From contig CM061068.1 in the NCBI GenBank assembly GCA_030762895.1, forward strand, positions 39,170,783-39,234,782: 64,000 bases of DNA. Direction: 5' to 3'. Of this stretch, positions 31,991 through 44,143 are shown in pieces. The notes beneath the pieces were generated by a model. The model was not told the DNA's origin. It searched no databases and was given only the letters and a program-made list of their open reading frames with translations. Made by a program: the position numbers and the translations under genes. The stretch is from Sophora flavescens. Lineage: Eukaryota > Streptophyta > Magnoliopsida > Fabales > Fabaceae. The stretch's first letter is position 1. Each line of letters begins with the position of its first letter.

Positions 31991-34900
31991 ATGTCCCAAG
32001 GATCTCCTCCTCCTCCGGTTCCCGGCGAACCCTGCAACCGATCCTTGCCGTCGCCGGAACCCAATTCCCAAAACCACGTCACCGATTCCCACAACCAGAA
32101 CCCCACCACCAACGACGAGACCACCACCACCCCCGTCAGGAGGAGCAACCGCCCTTCCCGCGCGTGCACCATTCGCGCGGCGTCACGGCTCTACTCGACG
32201 GCGCAACAGTCGCCGGCGATTGGACGGAAAGGCACGAAGAAGGAACGCCGGTGGGAGGAATCCCCATCGCCGCCGCCGCCGCCGCCGCAGCTGCAACAAT
32301 GCAGCAAGATCGTTACGCCGTTGGTGGAACCGCCCACGCCATCGAAGTTGCCACGGTGGAACCTGCGGTGCATGTGGGAGTTAGCTTCCATACTCAATTT
32401 CTTGCATGTGAGCTTCAAAGCTGTGATCTTTGCGTTAATGGGGTTGTTATGCATTCCAGTGTTTTGAAAAAGTTTGTGCTTTTTTGCTATTTTTCGTTGC
32501 AGCTATTTAGGCCTCTTTTGAATATCTCACTAGAATTCTCTGCTGAAGAGTTTGAGACAGCTCTTCTTACTCCCAATGACACACTCGGTGATATACATAT
32601 GCCTTTGCTAAAGGTTGGTGTTTTTTTTTCCTGTTTTTTCTTCGAGTTTATTGTTGTTTGGTATGGCATTTCATCTTTCTTTTATGCAGGTTGAATTTCT
32701 TAGTGCTTATTTTTGTGATGTTTAATTAATATTTCATGGTTGTGTTTCTTTCCCTTCTATGTTAAGTTTACTCATTTTGTTGCAATGCTTATACTTTATT
32801 ACTTTGCAGCTTAAAATCCCAAATTTTAGTTTTATGCTGGTTTAGTTGGATGTGAGTGGGATTTTTATGATTATATGCTGTAGGAGGTTGCTGTGGTTGG
32901 AACAGTAGAATGAATTAGACAGACATTTTGCATTGGTTTAATTTAATGATAGTGCGAGCATAAACATAGACATATGTTCTGGGGATGGCTGTGTGATAAA
33001 GGTGAGAACTTTCTAATTTTCTAAATGGTCAAACCCAGATGATAAACTTTGAGGAATGACCAACAGTTGTGGTGAATCTTTATCCAATGGGGCAGTTGAC
33101 ATTTGTAATCTCGGAATTGATGGAAGGAACCAAAAACTGGAGGCTTGCAATTTTTACTTTCTGAGTACATTACTAATTGATGACCTAAGAATGAACTTGA
33201 CAAATACGATATTCTGAGATGGGCATAATTGTTTGTGACTGAATTGCTTGTTTGGCAGAGATTGGTAAGTAGAGAGCAGGTACTTGATTGGGTTTTTTTT
33301 TATATGAGAAGCCCTTTCTGTAAATTTGATTTGTTCCTTCTATCTGCATGTGTTAATTGGGGACTTGTGCTGTTTGTGTATAGGACCATCTCACTTTGAA
33401 GTTTGAACAGTAGAATGCAATGATAAAATTTTGTTTATTACTCGAGATTTTAAGAACACAAATGTTAGTGTTTTCTGTATTAGATGGTTACAAGTTCCAC
33501 AAGCACCTGCATAAGTTTTGATTCTATTTCTCTGATTTAGCCTAGGGTCGGCTCTGTCTTAATGTTCTGAATATTATAATAACTTTGATTTGCAATCAAT
33601 GTTGCATGAATCTCTTTTACATGGGCGGTTATGGGGAGTGAAGGAAAGTTGAATCTTTTTAATGTTTAAGTGGTCATACAGTTCCAGATCTTGTAGGTAG
33701 CGTTTGGTGTTTGAACGGGGCAGAATAAGACATGTTGGTTCTATTCTTTGTTTAGTGTATATTTTATAAATAGAACAAAATAGGACATGAATTAAAAAGT
33801 GGAACATTTTGATTCCACTAAAAGGGATGGAACCAAAGAAAATGGAACATAACTTCTTATTCTCTCCTGTTCGGTCATGTTCTGTCTGCATGCCAAACGC
33901 TACCTTAGAGGTGTTGAAGTTTTGTAGTTTAACTGCAGTTCTGGTGAAATGACCCTCTCTTTCTCAATGCCTATGCCTATGCCTATGCCTATTCCTATGC
34001 CTATGCCTCTAGTAAATCAAGTACTTTTCTATAAGTCCTGGATGTACTGAGTCATGTATATAGAGAGGTGCTAATCAAAACTGTGGTGATAATTGAATTC
34101 ATCCAAATTTTTAATTGAGTATTATAATGACATCAATCTTGCATTAGTATATTGTAACGGGTAGATAGATATATTGCTAAGCAGGAAATATTAAATAGAG
34201 AGTGATAGAAAGTCAAGGCTGTTTGTTGGAAGATATCATACAGTTCCAGATGTTGTAAGAGGTGTTTGAATTTGTGGTTTTAGCCACACTTTTAGTGGAG
34301 TGATCTCGCTCAAGGTTTATTTCTTTAAAAAATCAGTAGTTACTTCTCTTGTATTTGCAGAATTGATGTTGGTCTGATAATAACATTTGCTAAACTTTTT
34401 GGTAGGCAATCCCTCCTATTACACGAATGGCACTCACACGTGATACTTGGATAACTGTATTATGCAGGAAATTGAGAGATTGGTGGCATTGGGTAATGAG
34501 ATACTTTTAGTCAGCAAGCTGATATTTGATGATAATGTGTATTTTACTATTTTTAGTGCTAATAAGAGGATGGATTCAAATGCAGGTTGCTGATGGGGAT
34601 CTTCCAATTGTTGCTTCACATGGGTAAGTATTCATGCTATATGTAAATTCTAGAATGTTAATTTATGTATTTCCCAAGTTTCAAGGTAACATGACAGGGC
34701 GGAGATTGAAGTATATAAATCACTTGATCCTGGGGTCCGTGTTGTCATCTTAAAAGCATTATGCGACATTCGTGTTGAGGTACAATCAATGTTCATCTAT
34801 CTATATCTTATATCATTTTATCTGAAATGGGTGAACTTTGATATGGTAGGATGGAATCCCTCTGCTTGATATTAGCTTGAATCTTATTGGATAATTATAC

Positions 34901-37900
34901 ACAGTCCATTATGCCGAGCACTAAATTAAATGTTATTATGTTCTCTGCATGACATTGTCTTTTTATCTCTTATGTATGCTTTGTTCTGTTGCAGCCTCTT
35001 TTTTTGGCTTATTTTTGTCACGCCCCCTTTATCTTTCACATAAACCAGTTCTTTATGCTCGTGCATTTTACAAGGGTGCGATAATCAGCAGCAACAGATT
35101 GTCAATTATCACAACTCACAAAGATGTGTGGTGATGCGCTATATTATTTTTGACTGCCAATGACTTTCCACCTTATTCGCCAAGAACTTCTTTTTTTGCC
35201 CGGGGGGTGGGGGGGTTTAAAAGGTTCAGTTCAGCAGAGACCCCAAAATCAAAACCCACTGGGTGCATCCACATTTTTTTCATAGGCAGTGGGCCAATCA
35301 TTGAAGGCTTGACATGATCTTACTCTGATTAGTGATTATCCCTTTTTCTAATTTACTGGTGATGTAATGATCAAATTTGACCATTTGACTACTATTTTGC
35401 AGCAAGAAGATATCAGAAGTTATATTGACAAGTCACTCAAACATGGTATTCAACTTTCAACATTTCGTAAAGAGCGTATTGGAGGTGATTCAAATGGAAT
35501 TTCTTATTGGTAATTTACTTTGCTTTCACTTCATCGTGTTCCAATTTTGGAATGTTTTATTAGAAAGTTGCTGTACATTTAAGTCTGTTTGTGACTATAT
35601 TAATTTGAAATTTGATTAGTGCAGGTATGAAGATGACCCAATTATTGGTCATAGGTTGTATCGTGAAATAAGGAAAACTGAAGTGATTCAAGTGAAGAAA
35701 GGGAAAGCAAGAGGTTCCCAGGTTCTTTCGAGTACCTCATACCAATGGGAAGCAGTTGCTACCAATTTTGATGAATTTCAAGATGTTTCGGTAAGTTAAT
35801 GAAGCTCGTTCATTAATCCTCATGCCGGGTGTCTTGCTTGGATTTGGGACTTCAGTGTTATAGATTTAATGAATGCTTAATATGTTTAACGGTGTAATGC
35901 CAGGAACCACTAAACAATCCTAATTTTATATTGTGATTAGAATTCCTAACTTATATTTTGAAGCTAACTTTATTGGAGTGCAAAAACTGTGATTTAGTAG
36001 GAAATCCATATCAAGTATTATCCTTCTGAAATACAAATACTTTGGATTCACAAATTATTTATGAGGCCCTAATTATAAATAAAATTAATACTTGATGATT
36101 TAAATCACCAGAGATTCTTATAGATTTTGTTGATATTTACCTTATTTTACTCTCTATTGCCATTTCACAAGGCTGCTAAAAATTAATGATTCTGAAGAAT
36201 TTGAAGAATTTTGTGGTTGAATAGAACTTAAGTTATATATAGAAAACCACTGTAAGAACTGTTTATCGGTTCACATTATCTATTGGAACCTTTCCTTATT
36301 ATATGTGTCACTTGTGACGATGTGCATAAGAAAACTCTATTTTACTAGATAGAAAATTTTAAGAAAGTTGATAGACGTAAGAAAATTACAAGAAAAAGAA
36401 TAGCACACCATTTAGGAAACACGTGCATAAATAAAAACTAAAAAAAAATTGGAAAAATCATGCTGTTTGATATCTGAGGGTGAAAAGACCTTGAGAATAG
36501 TACAGGAGAAGCAAACATATAAAGAGATAAAGCTTGATTTCTGAAAATCCCGTGAGGATTTCTTGAATTTAATAAATTACTGAGTAAGTACTTTTTTATT
36601 AATGTATTAATTGGTTTTGGAGGTTCTTACAAAAAGGAAGGCAAGATCTTTTGTAGTCATGTTATGGGGTGCTCTCAAAAACACGAGAAATTTTTGTAGC
36701 TTTGCTAAGCATGCTTCCCAATGGAAATACCTAATTCTGGACTAATTACAAAGTTATTTGATCTCACAAGCTGTTAGATACCAGGGTTAGTTGATCGGTA
36801 GTTAGTTGTGGGATTGGTTAGTTGGGTGAGACAGTTAAATAGATGAAATTGTAGAGAAGAGAGGCATTAATTGATTTTGTTAGTTTGGGAAAAGCAGAGC
36901 ATCCATTTCTCTTTTTTGTGTTCAGACTCCTTCGCTCAATAAAGCATCCATTTCTCTATTCTTTTCTTCATTTCATTTCTGCAGTCTTGGATTTGGGAGT
37001 CATAACACAAAGAAACATTTTAAATGTATGTAGTTTTAACCTTTGTTTAGTTAGTCTGCAGTCTTCATCAGTAGTGTGAACCACAGAGGGCAAAGTTAGC
37101 TGCCACGATAATTTAATGGGATCAGATGTTTATTGTGGAAGCAATTGTCATGTTCAGTTGTTTGATGATCTGTTCTTTGATCAATGTGATTTTACACATA
37201 TAACAATAATGCCGATATTTGTTTATCTCCAAATGATTTGGTGAACCCTTTATTTTCTTTTTTTCCATTTTCTAAGTAAGTGAAGAAAAAAATAAAGAAT
37301 CGCCTACCCTCTCCCCCACTTTTATTATGAATTGCTCCTTTTTCTTTACATTGGGCTGCATCATATAAGAATTTGATCAATTTATTCGTCTGCTTACACA
37401 GGAGAAGCTTTTCTCGAGTAAAAACAGAACAGAGGCTACTGTGGGGAAAAAGCTGAAGATAGACATGCTTCCTGAAATTGAGAAAGTTCATAAGGTACAC
37501 CAGGGTTTAGAAAATTGAGAAGATGGGGCATTCTGAAAATTGAACTTGATATCGTCTCCTTTTTTTCTTGGTTTATGGTCTTTGAAGAATCTTAGTGCGT
37601 TTTAATCTGATACAAAATTGGTTTGTATTTTGGCACAGAGAAAGGAGAGGTTGCTGAAAAAGCAACACAGAGAAGCACTTCTTCTTGATAATTACATGGT
37701 TGTTGATGGGCTTGCCCCCGGGCGTTCACTTCGTGATAGGAAACCTGTTACCTACACTTTTGGTAAGAGCAAGAAAGTTTAATTGCAACTGGAGCCAATA
37801 ATTTCATTGTATTGGTAGTTGATGCCTCTATTACAGATTGATTTGCATTTTTTATTTAATTGCTGGAGTTGGCCTTTTCATTCTCCTGTACTTTTTGACA

Positions 37901-39698
37901 GTTTTGCCATAGTGTCCTGTGTATTACAGTATTAGACCACACTTCGTTTTCAAAAACTGTGTTTTTGTGTGTGCGCTTTGGTGTACCTTCTTTTTTTTCG
38001 AAACACTATCCATTAATCCATATCTACATGATGCTTCTTGGGGAATGTCTGATTTTAGTAGTACGCTTTAGTGCTTTACCCAAGGGCTAGCGGTTGCTAG
38101 TGCTAGTATAGGGATAATGTACTGGAACTTTCTGATGGCAACTGTTTGTTTTTGGATCACTCCATGAGTCAATTGATCCGATAGTAGCCTCGTGTGACAG
38201 GGCCACTTATTATTTTTTAAATCATGTTGGTTCAAGACCAGTAAACAAAAGTCATATTGGTTGCATACTACCTTGACGGTGGTGAATTGTGGTTAGGCAA
38301 TTTGGAAATATTCTGTTTAACTATTATTATTTCCATTAATTTTTACAATGACGGTGCTGTGGTTTGAACCGATGGCCTCTTGCAAACTAACCAAAACCTC
38401 TCACCACTATACCACTCTTAGTGGCTTTGTTCAAGTTGTTTTACCTGAACGACCTGGTTTTCTTTTTGGCTGGGCACTTATACATCCTGAGTATCCGTTC
38501 TGACCAACCTAACTTTTAAAATTACTGTGATTGCAGATGATTACGATCGGTCCATCAATGAAGCAATTAAAGTAACCAAGTATGTGCTTATATCCTGTCA
38601 CATTATCTAAAATAAGATTGTTGGAGGGAGGGGGGCCCAGTCATATTCATTCCCTTATAATGTGTATTCATGGCATATATATCTGTTACTCCCTTTTCAG
38701 ACAGAAACAGTCATCCCCGGAACCTATGCCCCGGAGAGAATCAGTAGCAAAACCCGAAGCTTTGACTAATGGTAAATGGAGTGGTCCGTCGTCACATGCC
38801 CCACAACATCTGAATTTTGATACACCATCTCCAAAATCACCTGACTCTGATTATGATGAGGAAGAGTATAAATCTGATATGTTGGATCGAAGGTGTGTAG
38901 TTTTAGTTTCTTTCAAGTCTGTTCTGATACCCTCTATCCAATTTTCACTAATCATCTCATTGTAACATCAGCAATCGTCGAAGACAGAGACCTAACCGGT
39001 ATTCAGATAAAGAATTTGTTGAAACAATATTAGATAATGAGGCAGACTTTGACAGCGATGATGATATTGTTGGAGAAGCCGTATACGATGAAGAATATCT
39101 CAAAAAGCGTAAGCAGAGAAGGAAGTTTTCTAGTGGCTCTGAAGGAGATGAAGAATATAGGTGGGATGAAGATAATGTTGAAGATGAAGAAGAAGAAGAT
39201 GATGATGATGAAGATTCCTTGAGCATCAGTGAGGATAGTGACAAACCCCGTAAAATCAAGCAATTTCCTGGCCGTACTAGGAGGGAAACTAAACTCAGGT
39301 CAGTGGGTGAGATTCAATCAGGTCTAAGACGCAGTAATAGGTCAACAAGAAACCGTATAAATTATCAGAAATATGAGATGTCAGAATCAGAAACGGAGTT
39401 TATTAAACCCGAGAAGTCTGACATGTCCGCTGATCACTCGGATCCCAGTGAGAATGGAGAATATATGATGGAAAGTGAAGATTCGGATGGCAATGATGGT
39501 GAAGATCAGGAAATGAAAGTAGAGGAGGAGCCTCCTACTTATCCCGCGGTAGGAGATAATGAACAAGACCAGCCTCTGGAAAAATCAAGTAGTCCAGGTC
39601 AGGAGGAAGTTGAGGGGCTGGGAAAGAGACGTTTCCTTGATCTGAATGAACTTGCCCCTACTTCTTCTGGTTTTGATGATGGTCCAAATACACTATAA
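31991..39698 (+). CDS. DDR4: DDT-domain protein, DDR4-like (12 exons)
   Basis: Exons 31991-32407, 32503-32613, 34406-34492, 34586-34623, 34698-34779, 35403-35509, 35625-35790, 37402-37494, 37639-37762, 38537-38579, 38701-38892 and 38972-39698 join in frame to 728 residues. The N-terminus is low-complexity with basic patches (RRSNRPSR). A DDT domain starts near residue 128 (MWELASILNFLH, FRPLLNISLEFSAEEFETAL, LLK). A WHIM-like segment follows (EVYKSLDPGVRVVILKALCDI, DIRSYIDKSLKHG). The C-terminal third is charged, with an acidic run near residue 555 (EDEEEEDDDDED), SNRSTRNR basic motifs and RRFLDLNELAP, which resembles an EAR-type repression motif. DDT proteins bind ISWI remodellers (CHR11/CHR17 in Arabidopsis). 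The name DDR4 is from overall similarity recalled from memory; another DDR member is possible. The last third of the gene (from intron 7) is duplicated at 44,588-47,452. Confidence 0.9.
33696..33904. mobile_element. 209-bp MITE in intron 2 of the DDR4-like gene
   Basis: The ends GGTAGCGTTTGGTGTTTGAA and the complement of CATGCCAAACGCTACC are inverted repeats. Inside, GGGGCAGAATAAGACATG and CATGACCGAACAGGA-type words also mirror. Flanks GTA/TTA are close to the TWA duplication of PIF/Harbinger MITEs but differ by one base. Confidence 0.7.
33965..34010 (+). repeat. Hexanucleotide (CCTATG)n minisatellite in intron 2
   Basis: ATGCCT repeated about seven times with one variant unit (ATTCCT). Confidence 0.9.
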
Positions 39699-40348
39699 TG
39701 AAAGATGAAGACACTGATTACTGATGCTCCCCCTTCTGCTTGAGAGCAGAGATGAGATAGTAATTTTCTCAGGGAAGCCAATGTGTATGATAATATAACT
39801 ATAAATTTTGTTATAAGGTAGAGGAAGTTACCATCAGGTCCCTTCGTATGGTGCATGATTTGCCTTCAGAAGCAGCATGATACTGAGTTATGCTGGTTAG
39901 GTAGTTGTTAGTTTTTTTTTAGTACTTCTACATTCAAACGATCTACGAAAATGAATGAGAAATTGTTGGGAATTAATTAGGCCACCCAATCCATGTACAA
40001 CACTGTTAGCAGTTAAAAAGATATATGGCTTTCAGAACTCTAGTTCTATTTTTCTTGAACTCAATAGTGATCAGCAATCACCATTAGAGGATTTAGGTTG
40101 ATTGGTTTTTTTTCATATTCTGATCGGATCATAAACGATCCTTAATAACAACCAAACTGAATGCTTTCTGTCCCATAATTTTAGTCGTTTCAATGTTTTA
40201 ATTACGTTTTAGGCAAGAATTAATAAAAACAAGGAGCTTCCATCGCAATGCAACATTGTCCCCCAAGAAATATGCCATAAATCTCATATTATTCTTATAT
40301 GCACCCTAACCTTCGTAGCATTATGTTTATGCGAACATTCCTATCCTT
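39699..40348. other. DDR4-like 3' UTR and downstream spacer
   Basis: It aligns with 46,800-47,475 in the second duplication copy (for example ACTGATTACTGA, TGAGAGCAG, CTCAGGGAAGCCAATG, CTTCTACAT and CTAACCTTC-TAGCATTATG), which supports transcription of at least its first part. No gene of its own. Confidence 0.6.
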
Positions 40349-40445
40349 AATCCTTACTCTTACTGAAAGTAACCAAATCCTCAATGATCTCTTGCTTCTT
40401 CTCAGGTTCCATGGCCATTGTTTCAAACGTTGCAGGTGCTCAAAC
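40349..40445 (-). pseudogene. Remnant of the AAA-ATPase gene (duplication copy 1)
   Basis: About 97 bp match 48572-48672 inside the intact AAA-ATPase gene with only a few differences (for example CTTACTCTTACTGAAAGTAA and CCATGGCCATTGTTTCAAA). They correspond to residues of about 201-235 of that protein, before the Walker A motif. Both ends are cut: the 3' part of the gene was lost by a deletion of about 1.1 kb relative to copy 2, and the 5' part is missing. Confidence 0.85.
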
Positions 40446-40510
40446 TTAATAACAATATTTAGAACTTGTATGTCTCTGGAGCAGAATTGATTCATTTAGA
40501 ATTTTTTTTT

Positions 40511-40580
40511 CTTAGATACACGCAGCAAGCTTTCCATCAGAGGAAAAGAATTCAAGTAAATACCCGAAAAATTGCAAAGA
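40511..40580. repeat. Dispersed repeat shared with 60885-60955
   Basis: Both contain CTTAGATACACG, GCAAGCT(T/C)TCCATCAGAGGA and ACCCGAAAAATTGC. The nature of the repeat is unknown. Confidence 0.7.
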
Positions 40581-40694
40581 AAATGATAGATAAGGATAGA
40601 AACATATCATAATCAAGCTTGTAGAAAGAACAAGAGACAATTACAAATCCATAAAACTTAATAAGTTGAGTTTTACAGCACAGCATTTAATTTA

Positions 40695-41283
40695 GGCTAA
40701 ACCCTTATTTTGGTCCCTTATTTTTATTTTGTCGTTTTGGTCTCTTATCTTTCAACCGTTAGTCTATTTTGATCCCTTCCGTCAGTCCGCCGCCGTAAGT
40801 ACTCGGAACCCGCCACCGTCAGTCGCCGAAACCGCCGCCGTCACCGGAAACTGCCGTCGGAATCTAGGATTTAGAGAGAGAAAATCATGTTTTCTCTCTC
40901 CCTTCTTGCTCCTTTCTTCCTCCTTCCTCCTCCCTCCTCCTTCCTCCTTCCTCTCCCCTTCCTTAAATCCCATTGATGTTGTCACTATTTCATGGAGGAA
41001 GAAGGAGGAGAAAGGGAGAAGGAGGAATAAGGAAGAAGAAGGAAGGGGGAAGGAGAGGAAGGAGGAAGAAGGAAGGGGAGAGAGAGAGAAACTAAAACCC
41101 AAATTCTGGCGGTGGTTTCCGGCGGCTCACGGCAGATACCTAACGCCGTAGTGCAAAACTGACGGAAGGGACCAAAATGAAAACTAAATAAAAGATTAGG
41201 GATCAAAACGACAAAAAAAAAAAAGATATGGGACCAAAATAAAAACGAAAATAAAGATAAGAGATCAAAATACTAATTTAGCC
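40695..41283. mobile_element. MULE-type foldback element, 589 bp
   Basis: Identical 9-bp flanks TTTAATTTA (40686-40694 and 41284-41292) enclose ends GGCTAAACCCTTATTTTGG and the complement of AATACTAATTTAGCC. The arms mirror each other almost to the centre (TTCCGTCAG/CTGACGGAA, then a pyrimidine-rich arm 40895-40970 against a purine-rich arm 40990-41095). The long open frames seen on both strands here (40729-41151 and its complements) are by-products of this composition, not genes. Confidence 0.88.
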
Positions 41284-41966
41284 TTTAATTTAATACCTCA
41301 TTTGATAAAAATCCGAATGAGGCAAAAGCCCAACGCACACCAAACGGGTCTCTGATTGTATAGAATTGATCATAACGTTGGGCCTTCAATCCTTCTGCCT
41401 GTCCTGTTTATAGTTTGGTGGATTTTTTGGGCTCCAAAGGCTTCCCCGTACCACTCAGAAGCTTCAAGGACTCTAGAGTGGTCGGCTGTGATGAGGTGAG
41501 CAGATTTCTGGTCGGTTTGCCATTGCTATTGCTAGATAGACGAAAAGAAATATACAGTGTGTTGTGTGCAGAAAATGGCCCAAAGAAACTGGGCCTACTT
41601 TAATGGAATATACATACTAGAGCTGAAAATACCATCATATGTAATGTAATGAGTTCAGCAGGGGCACAAAGGGAATTGAAGGGCAAGTTAGTTGGATGAG
41701 GCAAACAGAATTAGTTATGCAGCAGGAGGAGCAAAGGGATCCACTCGTAAAAGGGTGGGAAAAATGTGAGAGGAAAGTTGTATGCAGCTTCTGCTTTTCT
41801 CTGAGAGTCTCCTTCTTCTGAGACTAGTTCTTTCCCTTAATATCCCAACTACCTCTGTATTCATTAAACAGTTCATTCTTATAGCTGTTCACTAGCGGCC
41901 CGTCCCCGAGATTTTGGGTATCATGTAGGAACTGAGAAATTGGTGTCTTGTACCATGAACGAACTG

Positions 41967-41969
<3 letters not shown>

Positions 41970-42024
<55 letters not shown>
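41970..42024. repeat. (TA)n microsatellite
   Basis: Uninterrupted TA run of about 55 bp. Confidence 0.95.
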
Positions 42025-42026
<2 letters not shown>

Positions 42027-42366
42027 CAAAAGCATCAAAGGCAAAGGCAATCTATCCCCACTTGCTTTTGTGCTAGCCACACGGTGTTATCACGAGGTAA
42101 TTGTTTGCCAGGGACATGAAATATAAAATACCTGTAAAAAGACAAGCAAAGGGGACAACGACAATCGACAGATGAGAGACTCAGTTAATCAGTCATGCAG
42201 AGGAAAGGACAAAACAAAGGGTTTATACTTTCTAAATTAAACGGAAGAAGGGAGAATGGGAGTTGTCACGCCTACTTACAAGGCTGGTCAAGTTTGTGGC
42301 TTGAATTTTTAAAGATAATTGGGCCCTCAAGTACAAAAATTTACTATATAAAATTTTCATTTTGAT

Positions 42367-42368
42367 AC

Positions 42369-42400
<32 letters not shown>
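42367..42400. repeat. (TA)n(CA)n compound microsatellite
   Basis: About eleven TA units followed by about six CA units. Confidence 0.9.
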
Positions 42401-42402
<2 letters not shown>

Positions 42403-42683
42403 AGCAAAACAAAAACATTTGGTGTCCCCTAAAAAATGGGGCCTTATACGATCACACCACCAAATCATGCTCAGGACCACCACTGTTCACTAGCATCAAT
42501 AAGAATACAGACCTCACTACTCAATTTACTTTTCCGTTGATTTATTCTACTGTTACATTTATAATATGTCACTACATTATAAAATTATCTGTTGCTGTTT
42601 TATAAGATAAAAAATTTTAGTTGGTTATATTTAATTGCCTAAAATATAATACCACACAAGTTGACTTCGCGTTATCATTTTAA

Positions 42684-43752
42684 GCTCTTTGATCAAAATA
42701 GGGTCCTTTTAGAAATTTAATATCAGTTTAGGGTTCTTTTGAAACAAATTATCAGTGGGGGATTCTTTTTGACAGGGTGACATATTTTATTTTTTCTTTT
42801 TGACAGGTCAAAGGCACCAGTCAGAGTGGCGCCTTCAAAGACGCTAGTCAGAGTGGCGCCTTCAAAGACGCCACTTTGACTAGCGCCTCCCATATTTAAA
42901 AAAAAAATAATTTACCCCTGCGCCTACGGACCGGGGTCTACCAAACATGACCCTGATTAACGTCATATTAAAAAAATACTTAAAAAACTAAAGTAATAAA
43001 AGCTCAATTAAGTAATAAAAAAATAATTAAGTTATTAATTAATTAAAAACATAATTAAAATAATTAAGTAATTAATTAAGTTGCAATTATAAAGACAAAG
43101 TAACGACATTTTTTATAGCACATAAATATAAATAAAAACAGTACCGAAATATTAAAATTTGTAGCAATAAAAATACAAAATGCACAAAAAAAATTAATAT
43201 TACATTTAAATAAAATTATGTATCATCAAAAAATACCTTACAAAATTAAAATGAAGCTTTCAAGCAATTTGACAGAAACACCATCATAAAAAAAATACTA
43301 AAGTATGAAAGTAGAGTGTGAAAATACTTAATTAAATTATTTTTTCTAAAAGCAATTTAATTAAGAAACACATGTAGAAAAATTAATACTATGAACTATG
43401 AGAGAGCGGGTAATCTACTATGAACTATGAGGGGGCGGGTAATCTAATGGTATGATTTATATTATATAGGAGAGTTTCCACGGGGAGGGGGGGTGTTTAA
43501 TTAATGGGGTGGGGTGGGGGATGGGACAGTGGGCGCATGGGCAAATATTTTATTTTATTTTAAATATAGGAGGCACCAGTAAAAGTGGCGCCTTTGAAGG
43601 CGCCACTCTGATTGGCGTATTTGACCTGTCAGAAAAAAATAAAATAAAATATGCCACCATGTCAAAAAGGATTCCCCCACTGATAATTTGTTTCATAAAA
43701 ACCCTAAACTAGTAATAAGTTTCTAAAAGAACCATATTTTAGTCAAAGAGCC
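42684..43752. mobile_element. Long-TIR, Mutator-like non-autonomous element
   Basis: The left end GCTCTTTGATCAAAATAGGG and the right end (read inverted) GGCTCTTTGACTAAAATATG start inverted repeats of about 200 bp that share TTTAGAAA, AGTTTAGGGTT, AAACAAATTATCAGTGGGGG, ACATATTTTATTTT, TGACAGGTCAAA and CAGAGTGGCGCCTTCAAA. The terminal pattern GGCT(C/T)TTTGAC-AAA followed by CTTTTAGAAAC resembles the ends of the MULE at 13937-17867, and both have GGCGCC words inside the arms. A matching 9-bp duplication was not found. No transposase. Confidence 0.75.
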
Positions 43753-43994
43753 GGGGGTTTTATATCAACCTGGACTTTGTATAAATTGAAAGCAAAGGGA
43801 AAAAAATATTTCTTAAAATAAAAAAAGGTGAAGAATAAGAATAATGTGTTTGGAAATTGTTTGCAAAATTGAGTTTTAATAAATTGATTTTTATAAACTT
43901 GGTTATCATTAAATATGAGTTTGTAGTAAATAAATTATGAATGAATATTTTAATGTTAAAATTAGTTTTAGCAAAAATAATTATTTTTGTCCTT

Positions 43995-44143
43995 TTGAGT
44001 CAGCTCGATTAGTTATACATGAATTGCAATCATGCTGGTTCAAATCCCCGCAATGCATTGCACTCTACTACTTTCTTATTCTCTTCTCCCCTCTCCTCTT
44101 TCCTAAGTAAGGCGTACTAGCCTCCACTTAGGGAAAAAAAAAA
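43995..44143 (+). mobile_element. tRNA-derived SINE
   Basis: A box A-like TCAGCTCGATTAGTTA (44000-44015) and a strong box B GGTTCAAATCC (44037-44047) are spaced as in a tRNA. They are followed by a CT-rich body and an A-rich tail (44134-44143). No target duplication was resolved. Confidence 0.6.

Larger units (their letters stand above)
41293..42682. other. Intergenic DNA within duplication copy 1
   Basis: No coding region was recognised. It contains the microsatellites listed separately. It should correspond to the region of the lost AAA-ATPase gene, but no match to 47,900-51,200 was seen by eye beyond the 97-bp remnant. Confidence 0.4.

Noticed and set aside
31856..32694. Additional frames overlapping exon 1 and exon 2 of the DDR4-like gene
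   Set aside because: GC-rich exon 1 is open in several frames; only the frame from 31991 gives the DDT domain and joins with the later exons.
40729..41206. Long overlapping open frames on both strands
   Set aside because: They arise from the purine/pyrimidine-rich arms of the foldback element at 40695-41283; the same open frames mirror each other.
42684..43752. 9-bp target duplication for the long-TIR element
   Set aside because: The flanks ATCATTTTA and GGGGGTTTT do not match; I do not claim a duplication.
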